A program made the translations under genes and the position numbers. DNA of 64,000 bases from Zygaena filipendulae. Its lineage: Eukaryota > Arthropoda > Insecta > Lepidoptera > Zygaenidae. The stretch is taken from the NCBI GenBank assembly GCA_907165275.2, contig OU015659.1:5870501-5934500 (forward strand). The letters run 5' to 3'. The notes beneath the pieces are model-generated. The model was not told the origin of the DNA and searched no databases. It saw nothing but the letters and a program-made list of their open reading frames with translations. Positions 53,470 to 64,000 of this stretch are shown one piece after another. Within the stretch, counting starts at the first letter, position 1. Each line of letters opens with the position of its first letter.

Positions 53470-55137
53470 TATAAACATAGTAATAAAAATAATGAATATG
53501 ATATATCCTTTCTTTTTTCTTATAAAACTACACGCAGCTTTTAGGATCTCAACTAAGAAGTGTGTCACGTGATATTTTTGTTTTATATTTTAGATTCATG
53601 TACCTACTTAACTTTAAATAAATTTCATTTTATTTACTTTTATTGAAAATTGTCAATGATCAACTGGATCGATAGTATATTCCTTCCTCCAAAGAGAAAA
53701 TATAATCTCTTCATTTAGTCAACAATTTTCCCATTCTTTCTAAATTATTAAAAAGTAGAATTAGCGATAAAAAAGTTGTAGGAGAGGTAATTAAAAAAGT
53801 AATCCTAAAAACTAAGTTTTGTGAAACTATGTAGGTACCTACTAAGTATAATTATAGCTATACGATTGCTTTTAGCGCAAAAGTATGTTACCTAGGCTTT
53901 TTTTGTTCTTTGTAGGTACCTATTTTTTTCTAGCGTTAAAGTGAATTTAAAAACAAATCTAATAAATGGTTGGTCATGCAAAACGAACCGACTCCATTTA
54001 GTTAGGAGAGTCAGACAATAGGCTAGCTGTGCGGTTGGGTTATAAATTAGCCTAAATTGAGGTTGAATGTTCATAGTGGCCAGGTGACATAATTCAATTA
54101 GATTGTAAGCAATTTGTTATTGTGCCACTGGACGCTTTGTAATCAATGTTAGAGGTAGAGCCTTCACGCGTGTGAATGCCTCTCTGTTGAAGTTGCCTAC
54201 ATATTATTTACTCGACTTTTACTCGACTTCAATCGAATGGAAAAGCGCTGTTAATGAATCGAAGGGAGGGTTAAAAAAGTATGTTCTTGAGAAATAAAAA
54301 GGCATAGTCAATGGCAGATATGTGGTATACGATCACCATCATGTATTCAAATAGTTCCTGCACCCCCAAAAAACTCAATATCTAATACATATCTGTACAA
54401 AAATAGTATTGAAATTATTTTTGGCACCGTATGCGTCAATATTCTCCAAATATTGATTAAATATATGTCTGTATGTATGAAACGCTTAGCTACTTTTGAT
54501 GCTGTCTGTATTAAAATACTTACTATGTTTATGTACCTACTAGGTAGTTAGTTCTTAGTTAGTTAGTTACACCTACATAGAAAATTTAAGTAAATTTTTA
54601 GCTTAACAAACAAGATACAATATTATGTATACTTAATACAAACAGCTCTACCAATTTCAATACCAACACTTGCATCTCAAATGTAAATTTTTTGAAAATA
54701 ATATGGAAAGCGCAGCTGCGTTCGTGATCTCCATTTAAATGCATAGCTTTAAAATCGAATATCGTTCAAATCCGATTATTATTTATCGGTTTTCACCGGA
54801 GGTGGTGGGAATTCAAACGTACTCACCTGTTGTGAAATTTTAATTCATTGCAGATCCGAATTAAGCAAATAAGTAGGTAGGTATATGAAGGAATAAGAAG
54901 AATAGACACACGACGTGAACCTTTGGGACTTGATGACCAAGTTCGAGCCCGGACCTGAATAACGACCGATAGGTACCACATACCATTATGTAGAGGCAGA
55001 GACGTAGAATAAATAATATGTAGTTGAAAAAAAAAATAGGCCCAAGCATTGATATGGTTCTTTTTTCTTCATATTTTACCGTCCCGTACGATCACAAAGA
55101 GGAGATTAATTACAATCATCTATCTACTTATTATCTA
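53470..55137. other. intergenic, no gene seen
   Basis: AT-rich without a recognisable gene or repeat boundary. GCCCGGACCTGAATAACGAC near 54950 looks like dispersed-repeat sequence. Confidence 0.35.
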
Positions 55138-55547
55138 CTAGCTGTGCCCCGCTGTTTCACCCGCGGTAATTTCAGAGTTCCCGCAGGAATTCCGGGATAA
55201 AAACTACCCTATGTCCTTTTCTGTACCCCTGACAACGTGCATGCCAAATTTCATCCAAATCCGTTGCGCCATTTTTGCGTGATTGAGTAACAAACATCCA
55301 ACTTGCAAATCTGTCGCCAAGCACCTAACGGTGTGTTCCGGCAGCCCCACTTGAAAGCCAGTTCCCATCCCCATTCCAGGTCGGCAACGCACCTGCATGC
55401 CTTCTAGTGTTGCAGATGTATATGGGCGGCGGTAATCACTTACCATCAGGTGTACCACTTGCCCGTTTGCCCCCTATGACATAAAAAAAAAGAAAAACAT
55501 CCAAACATCCAAACATCCACACTTTCACATTTATAATATTAGTAGGA
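55138..55547 (+). mobile_element. Helitron-like copy carrying a nested LINE tail
   Basis: CTAGCTGTGCCCCGCTG at the left, GAATTCCGGGATAAAAAC, CATCCAAATCCGTTG, and after the insert CATCCACACTTTCACATTT and AATATTAGTAGGA at the right, followed by T. Without the 195-base insert it matches 50632-50837 closely. Confidence 0.9.
55302..55496 (+). mobile_element. LINE 3' tail (CCCCTATGACATAAAA type), copy 2, TSD ACATCCAA
   Basis: ACATCCAA lies at 55294-55301 and 55497-55504. The insert matches 32200-32380 (CTGTCGCCAAGCACCT ... CCCCTATGACATAAAAAAAA). It is a severely 5'-truncated retroinsertion inside a Helitron-like element, though the CATCCAAA words there are themselves repeated. Confidence 0.88.
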
Positions 55548-55589
55548 TATACATATATATTATATAGTATACAATACACATATAAATGA

Positions 55590-55880
55590 ATCCCTATTTC
55601 CCTCGGTCACGGCATCACGTGTGAACGACTGGACCAATTTCGCTAGTAAATTTTTTGTTGTGTTCGTTATTGTAAGGAGAAGGAGAATATTAAAGAAGTG
55701 TGGGGCTCCTGCGGGGATTCCGAAACTCACGCGGGTAAATCTCCGAAACGGTCGAACCGATTTTGACGGTAAGTACTTTCACTGCAAATTAGCTGATGTT
55801 ATTAAGAGTAAATTAGGTTACTTTGGAGTTCTTGCGGGAACTTCGAAACTCACACGGGTGAAACCGCGGGGCACAGCTAG
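55590..55880 (-). mobile_element. Helitron-like copy with internal duplication
   Basis: Two GCGGG...GAAACTCACGCGGG-type segments (near 55710 and 55840), then GTGAAACCGCGGGGCACAG and CTAG at 55880. The repeated 3' half resembles the two-ended copy at 29886-30139. Confidence 0.78.
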
Positions 55881-58229
55881 TAAGCATACAAATTATACAA
55901 ATTGACAATAGATTATTCAACAAAAAAGTTTTCATTCGACGAGTGAATTGCAAGTGCAGGTTACCGTACATTTTGCAAATCTAGACTCAATTTCCGGTGA
56001 TGGCGGAATTCGTGTGATGAGCTTCCTAGTCTGGTCGTATATTATGTCTATGCTATATACCTAAGTAGGTAATACAATATATCCACCGACCGTCTTGATT
56101 TGTAAGCTTAGTTTGCAATCAAGTGGGTTTGTGTTGTGAGATGTGAATACCTACCTATAATATTTGCGACAAACTGACCACTAGCGCTTCTTGTTGTGTC
56201 TGTTTTTTATTTTTGAACCGACTTCCAAAAAGGAGGAGGTTATGCATTCGATTGTTTGTATGGCTTTTTTTTTTATTGGCCAAGCCTGCTTACGTCTGCC
56301 CACTTGGGTTGTTCAGTTCACGACGAGCTCGTGGCAGGAGTGGACTTAGCCCATCTATCTACCTACTCCATACTTGGCTTGTCACCGACTTCATATCGAA
56401 AAGTGGTAGCACGAAGTACAAACCAATAATAGTAGGTATTACGTTTATTCTTGGCTGTTGAATTAAATTGGTATTTTGATATTTTTAGCTTTTTAGTTTT
56501 GTGTTCTTTGGAATTCAGTTTTAATTTTTTTGTTAAAATTTTTTTTTATTTATAACAGAAACTGATACTGATAAAATATACGTATAACTTAGTAACAATT
56601 TTTTTAATTCATTTACTTAGTAGGTATTTTATGTTAATGTCGAGTGCAATGATTTATTAAATGGCACTCTAAAGTCGGGTACTCATTGGCGAGTTGTAAT
56701 TGCAAAAGACAGTTATAGTAACGAGGTTCTATAGCAATTCTTGTGTACTGTAATGGCTCGCTAATGAGTAAGTACCCGCCTCGTGTAGATTAATAAAAAA
56801 AATTGGAAACGTACTTTTTCTTTTTTTACGTAGGTACCTAATCAAAAAGTAACGGCGATACATTCAGTTGAAATTTCGCGTGACGTACAACTCGGTGAAG
56901 TTTGTATGGGACTTATACCGAATAATGACGTCACGAGTCCTTCACCCTTAACTTTAATACGTGTCTATTATTTTCTATTTTCTAACTGACGGACTAATTA
57001 GAATTTTGATTTTCCGACCCCAGAAAATACCCAATTAGCGCAGCGTTATTTCGGATGTTTTTGGCAGGAATCGAGATCGTGGCAGGTGGATTCGTCATTT
57101 ACATTTGTCGATAAAAAAATTGTGAATAGTGGATTTTGCCGTGTACTTACCTACATTCCATTACACAATATGATGGCGAGGTTCTGAAGATGGAGCCGGA
57201 AGATTTCCACTGGAACTCTCTGATGAAAACTGCACAGGTTTGGGTTCGTTTATTTTGTTCTCATGAGTAGATACTAATGGAGCTTATTAGTTTAGTTTTT
57301 GCTTTGTTTTAATTTATTTTATAATAATTATTAACAGAAATACATACCAGCTGCGGCTTACTCACGGTGAATCGTCAGGGTGAGTGTACTTTACCGTATA
57401 GGTGTGATTTAACTCTATTATACCAGCTAATGGATTTCAAATTAGTACATATTACCTACTCAAATCATGATCAACTTACTAGCTATATAAATAGATATGT
57501 TCTATACGTAAGTAAATGGTATTAGGTACTAAGTCTAAGAGCCCCTCCCAATTTAAATCAGCACACGTGGTAATTTTATTCTTTGTTCCTAACACAAACA
57601 AAAATTTCGGGTTTAGGCCGTTATTTTATAATGAGGTGATCAATCATCCCTCAATTTACCTACAGCCACGCGCGATATAGTAAACTTTCAACATAACTAG
57701 GTACACGTGAAATATAAGGAAGGTCTGCTAATTTTCTAATTTTTTGGACAATAAGTGAATTGCTTTATATAATTACCTACAATCGCTTCGAGCTCGTCAT
57801 CAGAATATAATAAAGGTATTTTAACTACCTAAGTATTGGTACTTAATAACACTGATAATAATGCTAGGACATTATCGAAAAGAGCTGAGACAATAACACA
57901 AAAATATTATATATTAATACATTTTTTGGTCCTTCCCTTTCTTTGACCTTACTTCTCAGAATTTAATCTTTATGAGCTACACTATATGGTGGCGTAAATA
58001 ATACCCTGTAGGTGTGCCCTTTTTCCAAATCAAGGGGTCAATTCACGGCTAAGAAAATATTTTTCTTATAAGTCTGAGTGGGTATACACTTTAAGTTTAA
58101 TCAAAATCGGCCTCGAGACTCCTTTGAGCATTTTTTACTATTCCTCGTAGTTTCGAATTCAGCCATCCACGCCCAGTGGAAAAATTAGTTCTATGGAAAG
58201 GAACTGAATATTTTCTCTCAATATATATA
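55881..58229. other. intergenic, no supported gene
   Basis: Holds a lepidopteran GACTTCCAAAAAGGAGGAGG repeat word at 56213-56242, a TGACGTCA at 56936-56943 and the 56851-56880 match to the duplication spacer. An exon-like frame (MEPEDFHWNSLMKTAQ) is at 57191-57238. Confidence 0.4.
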
Positions 58230-58400
58230 GATTGTCCTGAATGACTGATGGATCAACGCACAGCCTAAACCGCTTATCGTAGAGACCTAAAACTTGGAGG
58301 GTGTGTTCTTTGTATGATGTAGGCATCCGATAAGAAAGGAATTTTGAAAATTCAACCCCTAAGGGGCTAATGGCTAATGCAGTAAAGTCGCTTAAGATTC
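58230..58400 (+). repeat. dispersed repeat (CAACGCACAGCCTAAACCGC type)
   Basis: CAACGCACAGCCTAAACCGC, AGAGACCTAAAACTTGGAGG, ATAAGAAAGGAATTTTG and AATTCAACCCCTAAGGGGC. The word order is that of a repeat I know from many lepidopteran genomes; boundaries are not clear. Confidence 0.65.
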
Positions 58401-58954
58401 GTATATATATATATAATCACTAGAGAGAGTAAAATAAAATTCACAGTATGTATCGAGAAACCATAGTATGTACGACTTGATGTACGAGGCTAAAACCGCG
58501 GGAAACATTGGCCATGAAAAATTTTAGAAACGCACTTTATGCAAACGTCAGCATTTTCTTGTACCAATATCCTTAGCAATTTTACTTTGCGTTTTGTGCC
58601 AAGTCAGGGATTGTTTTGGCTAAACTTTGTAATAAATGCCCTTTGTTTTTCTTCCAGCCGTCAGAGCTGAGTTTGCTCGGAGCACCTGACCCTTAGGTGC
58701 TTTATCATACGTCAGTAGTCGGTAGGTATGAATAAATCAAGCCAATGGATGGACGCACAGTTTAAATTGGCATTCGACGAGCACAAGCCGATACCGTTCT
58801 TAAAATCCTAATGGGGCTTTTAAGGAAAAATAATGTACTACTAAATAGAGAAAAAAGGAAAGATAATCTTGCCTTTTTGATTCAGGTATAGTAAGTAGGA
58901 ACCGGGTCTTCGGTACTTAGTTAGATTTTAATATTGGTTGCGTGTTAATCTTGG

Positions 58955-59090
58955 GGTTCTTACCGGGATTTCCGGATAAAAACTCAGTCAACGTCTAGGT
59001 AAATTTTATGGTGATCGGTTGAGTAGTTAAGACGAGAAAAGGTGATAGATAGAGAAAAGGTGATACTTTGGCATTTAAAATATTAGTATG
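58955..59090 (+). mobile_element. Helitron-like fragment
   Basis: GTTCTTACCGGGATTTCCGG, TTTTATGGTGATCGGTTGAG and TAAAATATTAGTATGG. The hairpin end is lost. Confidence 0.65.
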
Positions 59091-61755
59091 GATTCAGACG
59101 TAAGACTACTAAAGTTAAAAAATATATTATACAGTCAGTTTTTACGATATTATTAAGGAACACAACTAGTGCCATACCATTCACACGCGTGAAAATTCTT
59201 CTTACTTTTTTAATATCATTAATGATAGAACTATTATAAAAATGTCTTTTTTTGGGAAAGCATAAATTAACGCTTTAAGATATCAAAATTAAAGTTGTCG
59301 AAGATTTAAAAAAAAATGTTATCTAATAAAAAAAAGATAGGTATATTATTAAAACTAAAGCGGATAAAAATTTCCGATCTACATAGAACTTATTGTGTGA
59401 CACATTTTATAATAGATAAGAAACTACTAAGAGACACTGACGAGTTAGCATTCATTTTTCTATAGGTACGATAAATTTAAAGTGTGGTTATCTACCATTT
59501 AGGACCATGCTATGGTTACATGTATAAGAGATAGGTACCTACCTAAAAAGCCGCGAAAAACATTCTATACTTATTAGGCTGACTGAGGATACGGTTTCAC
59601 GAAATTATTAAAACGTTATACGTTTTAATGGTTTTGAACGCTTTTATTATCTGTGAAAAAATCTAGACGTAAGTAGCTATATTGCAAGTTTGGTCTTCTA
59701 CTATATTTTGACAGTATGTGAAGTAGGTACATAATAATATATTAATAACGACTGCTGCTAAAGTATAGATAAAGAATTTAATATTCAGAGCGATTTACCT
59801 ACTAATAGGTTTTTAATAAACGAATGTGCCTAACTGAACAAAAGAAAAAATAACGTTGCTACTCAAGTACATTCATTAATAGTAGGTACTTTATTCTACC
59901 ATAACTACCCAACATACTTATACCTACTTACTGTTGTGGTTTTGTTTTGGTAAACTTGTTCTGAAATAGCGCTATCGATCTCCTGAATGTTTACCTTTCG
60001 CAAAATTCTGCGTTCTCTGAGGGCTAAATCTAAATGGCTTCATTTGTGTAATGCCGTAGTCCATTTTTTCATCGCTTTCGCTTATCATCAGGCGAAATTT
60101 TGAGAAAAAAGTCAGAGTAATATAAAATAATAAAAACAGAAACGTTTTTACGAGAAACATGATTATGTAAATCTTGCATATAGCAACCTACGTATCTTTT
60201 TTTAATGAAAAATCTACAAGCAACACTTGCGACCTTCAAAAACAGGGGTAATTAATATGCTAATGTTGGTTGCATGAGTTAATGCAAAGATTCCGAGCGT
60301 GACTGACCTATTTTACATTTTGTAATAAAACCTTTTTCTTTTACCCACACCGTATCTGAATGTTTAACTATGTGCTTTTTTATAATTAAGTTATCCAATT
60401 ATAAAAACGTAAAATGTACAAAAATTCAAATCTCGCAACACAGTCGTTCCACCGCAAAAAGTTTTGAAATCTCATGTATAACAAAGTCAGTTATTTTAGT
60501 TATTATCTATGAAAGCCTACCGATTCAACAACTTTGTGGTAATTTATTTCCTAATTATAGGTACCTAGCATCGTTTATAGTGAGCTTATCAATAAGTTCA
60601 AATTGAGTGCAATATTTTTAGGGGAAACTTTGGGGCGTGTTTCTACTGTATATGTTATAACTATATTCCCTAATAAGTAGGTACTTAGAGCTTTAAAGTA
60701 TTGGTGTTATCTGTTTACTATATAAACTCGTTTAAATAAATTTCTGTAAAACAACGGCATTTCGTTGCTGTTGCTTGTATAATAATAATATTCTATTTTT
60801 TCCATAATCTTTTAGAAATAAATAAAATAAAAAGTATATAGCAGCCATAGTGTATAATTCGATCGTTTGCAAAAAGTCGGCATTTTTTATATTATAAATA
60901 TAGTATATACCTACATTATATATTTACCTATATAACTACCTTGTCATCAAAAATACTCGTGGTAGGAATGTCACAAGGATCTGATTTTTTTAACTTTCTG
61001 CCAAACTAACTATTCACATAAATTACTAACAGCATTCGTTATAAAATTAATTTTGAAGTTTTGCGAACGGTAAAGTTAAGTAATAACTGGCAAACGTAAA
61101 TTTTATATTCTTTCGGAAGGAAAACGAATCTCGGATTCAACTGAAACAACGATAACGATAGTATTATTATATAGAAAGACTTAACGTACAATATATTTGA
61201 AATTTAAGAAAGGAACAGAATTTTTTTTTAATTCATAACTTAGATGTATTTATTTTAATATTTACGTAATAAGTAGGTACATACATGTATAATATTTTTT
61301 CACCTCGTATAGGTACACTCGTAAGTCGTACTTCGTCCGCCCGTAATCCGTAGCCACTTTTGAACCAATTTCGATGATTCTTTTACCGATAGCATTAACC
61401 TTAAGAAAAGGTTTTAATACACACTTATTACGAAAATGGGTGGGTACAAAGTCGAAAACTTACTAGTGTTTTTTTTTTAAATCAGTCGAGAAATATTACT
61501 TAATATTTCAATGATTAATAATAATTTTTTAAAACTGCATGTGTGCCTGTGTTTATAATTATTTAATTTCTTGGTGTGAAGTCAGGTATTTGTAGACGTG
61601 TAAAAAACAATGTAGGTACCTACTGATTTTCAACACTGGTAAAAATTAACGTTCGTTGTAAATAATAGCTAGTACATATCCATAGCTATAAGTAATTTTT
61701 TTCGCGAGAAGTTATCAAATTCTCAAGGCTGTCCAGATATTTATAAATATACCTA
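59091..61755. other. intergenic, no gene seen
   Basis: AT-rich with short open frames only. I recognise no gene or element. Confidence 0.35.
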
Positions 61756-61810
61756 CTAGCTGTGCCCACGGTTTCACCTAAGTGAGTTTAAGAACTCCCG
61801 GAAGAACTCT
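61756..61810 (+). mobile_element. Helitron-like terminal fragment
   Basis: CTAGCTGTGCCCACGG, TTTCACCTAAGTGAG, then AACTCCCGGAAGAACTC. Only the hairpin end remains. Confidence 0.6.
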
Positions 61811-62157
61811 TTATATCAAGAATCATCGAGGGCGTTCGCAGAATGAATTTTTAAATAAGTACCTATAAATCACAATTTCTAACTTTTCTTTTGAGTTTTT
61901 CCAAAAAACAATAATATCGATCGAGCCATTCATAAGTGATGCTCCATCATACATTATTATGTATGTGGCAATTAATTTTTATTTATATATGTATGTACTT
62001 AAGGTGTAAGATTGAACGAGAGACTTTAAACCCTCGATAACTTATGCTTATAGGTATAATAAAAAAAAACTGACAAATAACAGAGAAACCTTAAATAAAA
62101 ACGTGGATTTACTTGTGTTAAATAGGTCTGTTTAGTAAAGGGCCATATACATATATA

Positions 62158-62350
62158 CTAGTTGTCCCGCGCGGTTTTACCCGCGATAATTTCGAAGTTC
62201 CTTCCGGATAAAAATATAGCCTATGTTACTCAGAGATAATGTAGCTTTCTAATGGTGAAAGAATTTTGAAAATCGGTCCAGTAATCTTGGAGTTAAAACA
62301 AACAAACAAACAAAAAATCATTTCTTTCCTCTTTATAATATTAGTATGGA
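62158..62350 (+). mobile_element. Helitron-like copy (TTACTCAGA subfamily)
   Basis: CTAGTTGTCCCGCGCGG, TATAGCCTATGTTACTCAG, GGTGAAAGAATTTTGAAAA and ATAATATTAGTATGGA. Same subfamily as 15015-15229. Confidence 0.82.
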
Positions 62351-64000
62351 CACATACAGTAATCTTTATAATATCATTGCATACAGTATAGACTATAGAG
62401 CTATAATAGTACAATGTGCCTATAATATTATACATATACTTCTGTAATTTTGATAAAGTCCGCCTAACTCCCGAGCGGCTCTCTGCTAAAGACAGTTGTT
62501 GCCAGAGTCGGACGCCTTTGTTGTACATTCAACGGTCGTGAACTTACTAACGGCCATAATCTTCAAGGAGGCCCGAAGGTATTAACATGAAATGTAGTTC
62601 TCTCACTCTTAATAGATACAAACAAATTATGCAAAGTTAGTCGAAATTGGGCACGACCGACCCTGCGAAATCAACAGGTTTTCAAAAAATATTGATATTT
62701 ATCCAAAAATATCAAAAGCTCTTTTGACTCTATTATTAACAAATAGCTTGAGGTTATTGTGTGAGGTTAAGGGTTAATAACATCACCTTTAGAACAAGTA
62801 ACTCTATTCTAAAAAAAAAATGGGTGGGTGGCTCATTTTTATCGTTTTTTGGGAAAATAAGCGATCTTTACGGCTACGTACTCCCTTTTCGGCTAAACTT
62901 GAATAAGTTTATCAACCTTTTAACGTTTTACTTCATTTTATTTTATTATTATATATATTTTGTAGCTAGCCGAACTTCTCGCTCACCCCTCAATGAGATT
63001 AAACGGCCCCGACTTAAAGGTAACGATGTATTGTTTTTTTTGTCAACATTTTACCAGCCAGAAAACTGTTTTACTCGGCATTTCTGGATTTTCTCAGAAA
63101 CTCTTAACGTAGGTATCTTCGTCCTGACAAAACACTGAACATTGTGTTGGGTGAATATCTTAATATATGATCGCATCAGTTGAGTTGTTCAAAAGTAACA
63201 CGATCATTGACAGATGCACTAACGATTAATCGAAAACCTCTGATAAAAATAACACAGGATAGCGCTTCTCTGGATTTAGGAATAACGAAATACCGGGATC
63301 CAAACTCCCATTAAGCATTAAACTTAGTTACCTACAAGAATTTTCTGCTAGTCTATAGAGATTAGAGGACCTATTTGAAAGATTTCCAAATTCTACCTAA
63401 GGCTTTATTTTCGATTTTGCAGAAACGTTCCTCACATATTAGGATTAGGACTGCAAGATTACATTTGTAAATAAGTTACATATAGGCACCTACTCCTATT
63501 TGTTTTGTTCAGCAATATCGTTGTAATTTCTACTTGATTAGTGTGTAGCACTACCTTCTATAAAATTTATATCTTCAACACATGTTATCATTTAAAATGA
63601 AATTGTAAGAAAATTTCGGCTGTTTGTAAACGGATGAATTGTATGATATGCCGGCGACATAATATATCTACATATTTAAACTACGGTTACAGTTCTTCAC
63701 ACAAAGGCATGGCGGGAAATCTTCACTTGCTCACGTCAAGCAAACAATAGACAGGTAGGTACTTGACAACTTGACAGGGTAACAAGGGCGGATGTGGTAA
63801 GAGTCTTTTAGTTTTGGAGTATTCAATTTCATTTACCAGATATATTTATATTTATTAAAGGTGTAAGAAGAATGTAAAAAGCTTGCGGACATAATCGAAT
63901 TTTGACGGAAGCTGCCGCTATTTTTTATTGTAGGTAGGTAAGTAATGTGTATTTACATTTTTTATACTTTGTTAATCGCAGCTTTGACCGCGTGGAATTA
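62351..64000. other. right end of window, no supported gene
   Basis: A 125-codon plus frame (62761-63138) is rich in Phe, Leu, Tyr and Lys, has no initiator ATG at its start and no recognisable motif. I do not call it a gene. The rest is AT-rich. Confidence 0.35.

Noticed and set aside
62761..63138. 125-codon plus-strand open frame
   Set aside because: It begins without ATG, is Phe/Leu/Tyr-rich as expected from AT-rich non-coding DNA, and shows no motif, signal or splice context.
1..64000. Endogenous viral sequence, CRISPR array, rRNA or bacterial operon
   Set aside because: I looked for capsid, polymerase or envelope-like frames, regularly spaced repeats and rRNA-like sequence and saw none; the only polymerase-like protein sequence belongs to LINEs.

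Overview
The window looks like nuclear DNA from a moth or butterfly (Lepidoptera). It is AT-rich and intron-rich, and it is littered with repeats typical of lepidopteran genomes: about twenty short Helitron-like copies with the CCGCGGTTTCACCCGCG hairpin, the GGCCAAGTGCG...CGGAACCCTAAAAA repeat, LINE 3' tails, and frequent TAGGTACCTAC words. I see no rRNA, no functional tRNA, no CRISPR array and no prokaryotic organisation. Species cannot be named from this.

One host gene is supported end to end: a five-exon plus-strand gene (3225-26743) for a 235-residue secreted, cysteine-rich protein. Exon phases agree throughout, every splice site is GT-AG, there is an N-terminal signal peptide, 14 cysteines, N-glycosylation sequons and a hydrophobic C-terminal tail suggesting a GPI anchor. 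I recognise the general style of the arthropod DUF1397 / 27-kDa hemolymph-glycoprotein and T20D4.11-like cysteine-rich families but cannot assign it firmly. Its first intron is about 15 kb and is largely built of transposons.

Region by region: 1-929 is a broken Jockey-type LINE ORF running off the left edge. 930-3224 is non-coding DNA with hairpins and the presumed promoter. 3280-18244 (intron 1) holds a 2.36-kb pogo-like element that keeps only DNA-binding helix-turn-helix sequence, a 1.32-kb element of uncertain superfamily with an 8-bp target-site duplication, several MITEs, Helitrons and LINE pieces. 18245-26743 carries exons 2-5. 26744-33174 is intergenic with a SINE, a run of 20 G and fold-back elements. 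33175-44773 is a pair of direct ~5-kb copies about 6.2 kb apart, each carrying transposon insertions the other lacks. 44774-64000 is repeat-rich intergenic sequence with a few weak coding-like islands and one TATA-type promoter candidate.

I did not find a clear new defence or metabolic system. The most informative structures are the duplicated 5-kb block with reciprocal, target-site-duplicated insertions (either a very recent duplication or two haplotypes assembled in tandem), a three-copy MITE family with 4-bp target duplications, the non-autonomous pogo-like element, and the uncharacterised secreted protein gene.
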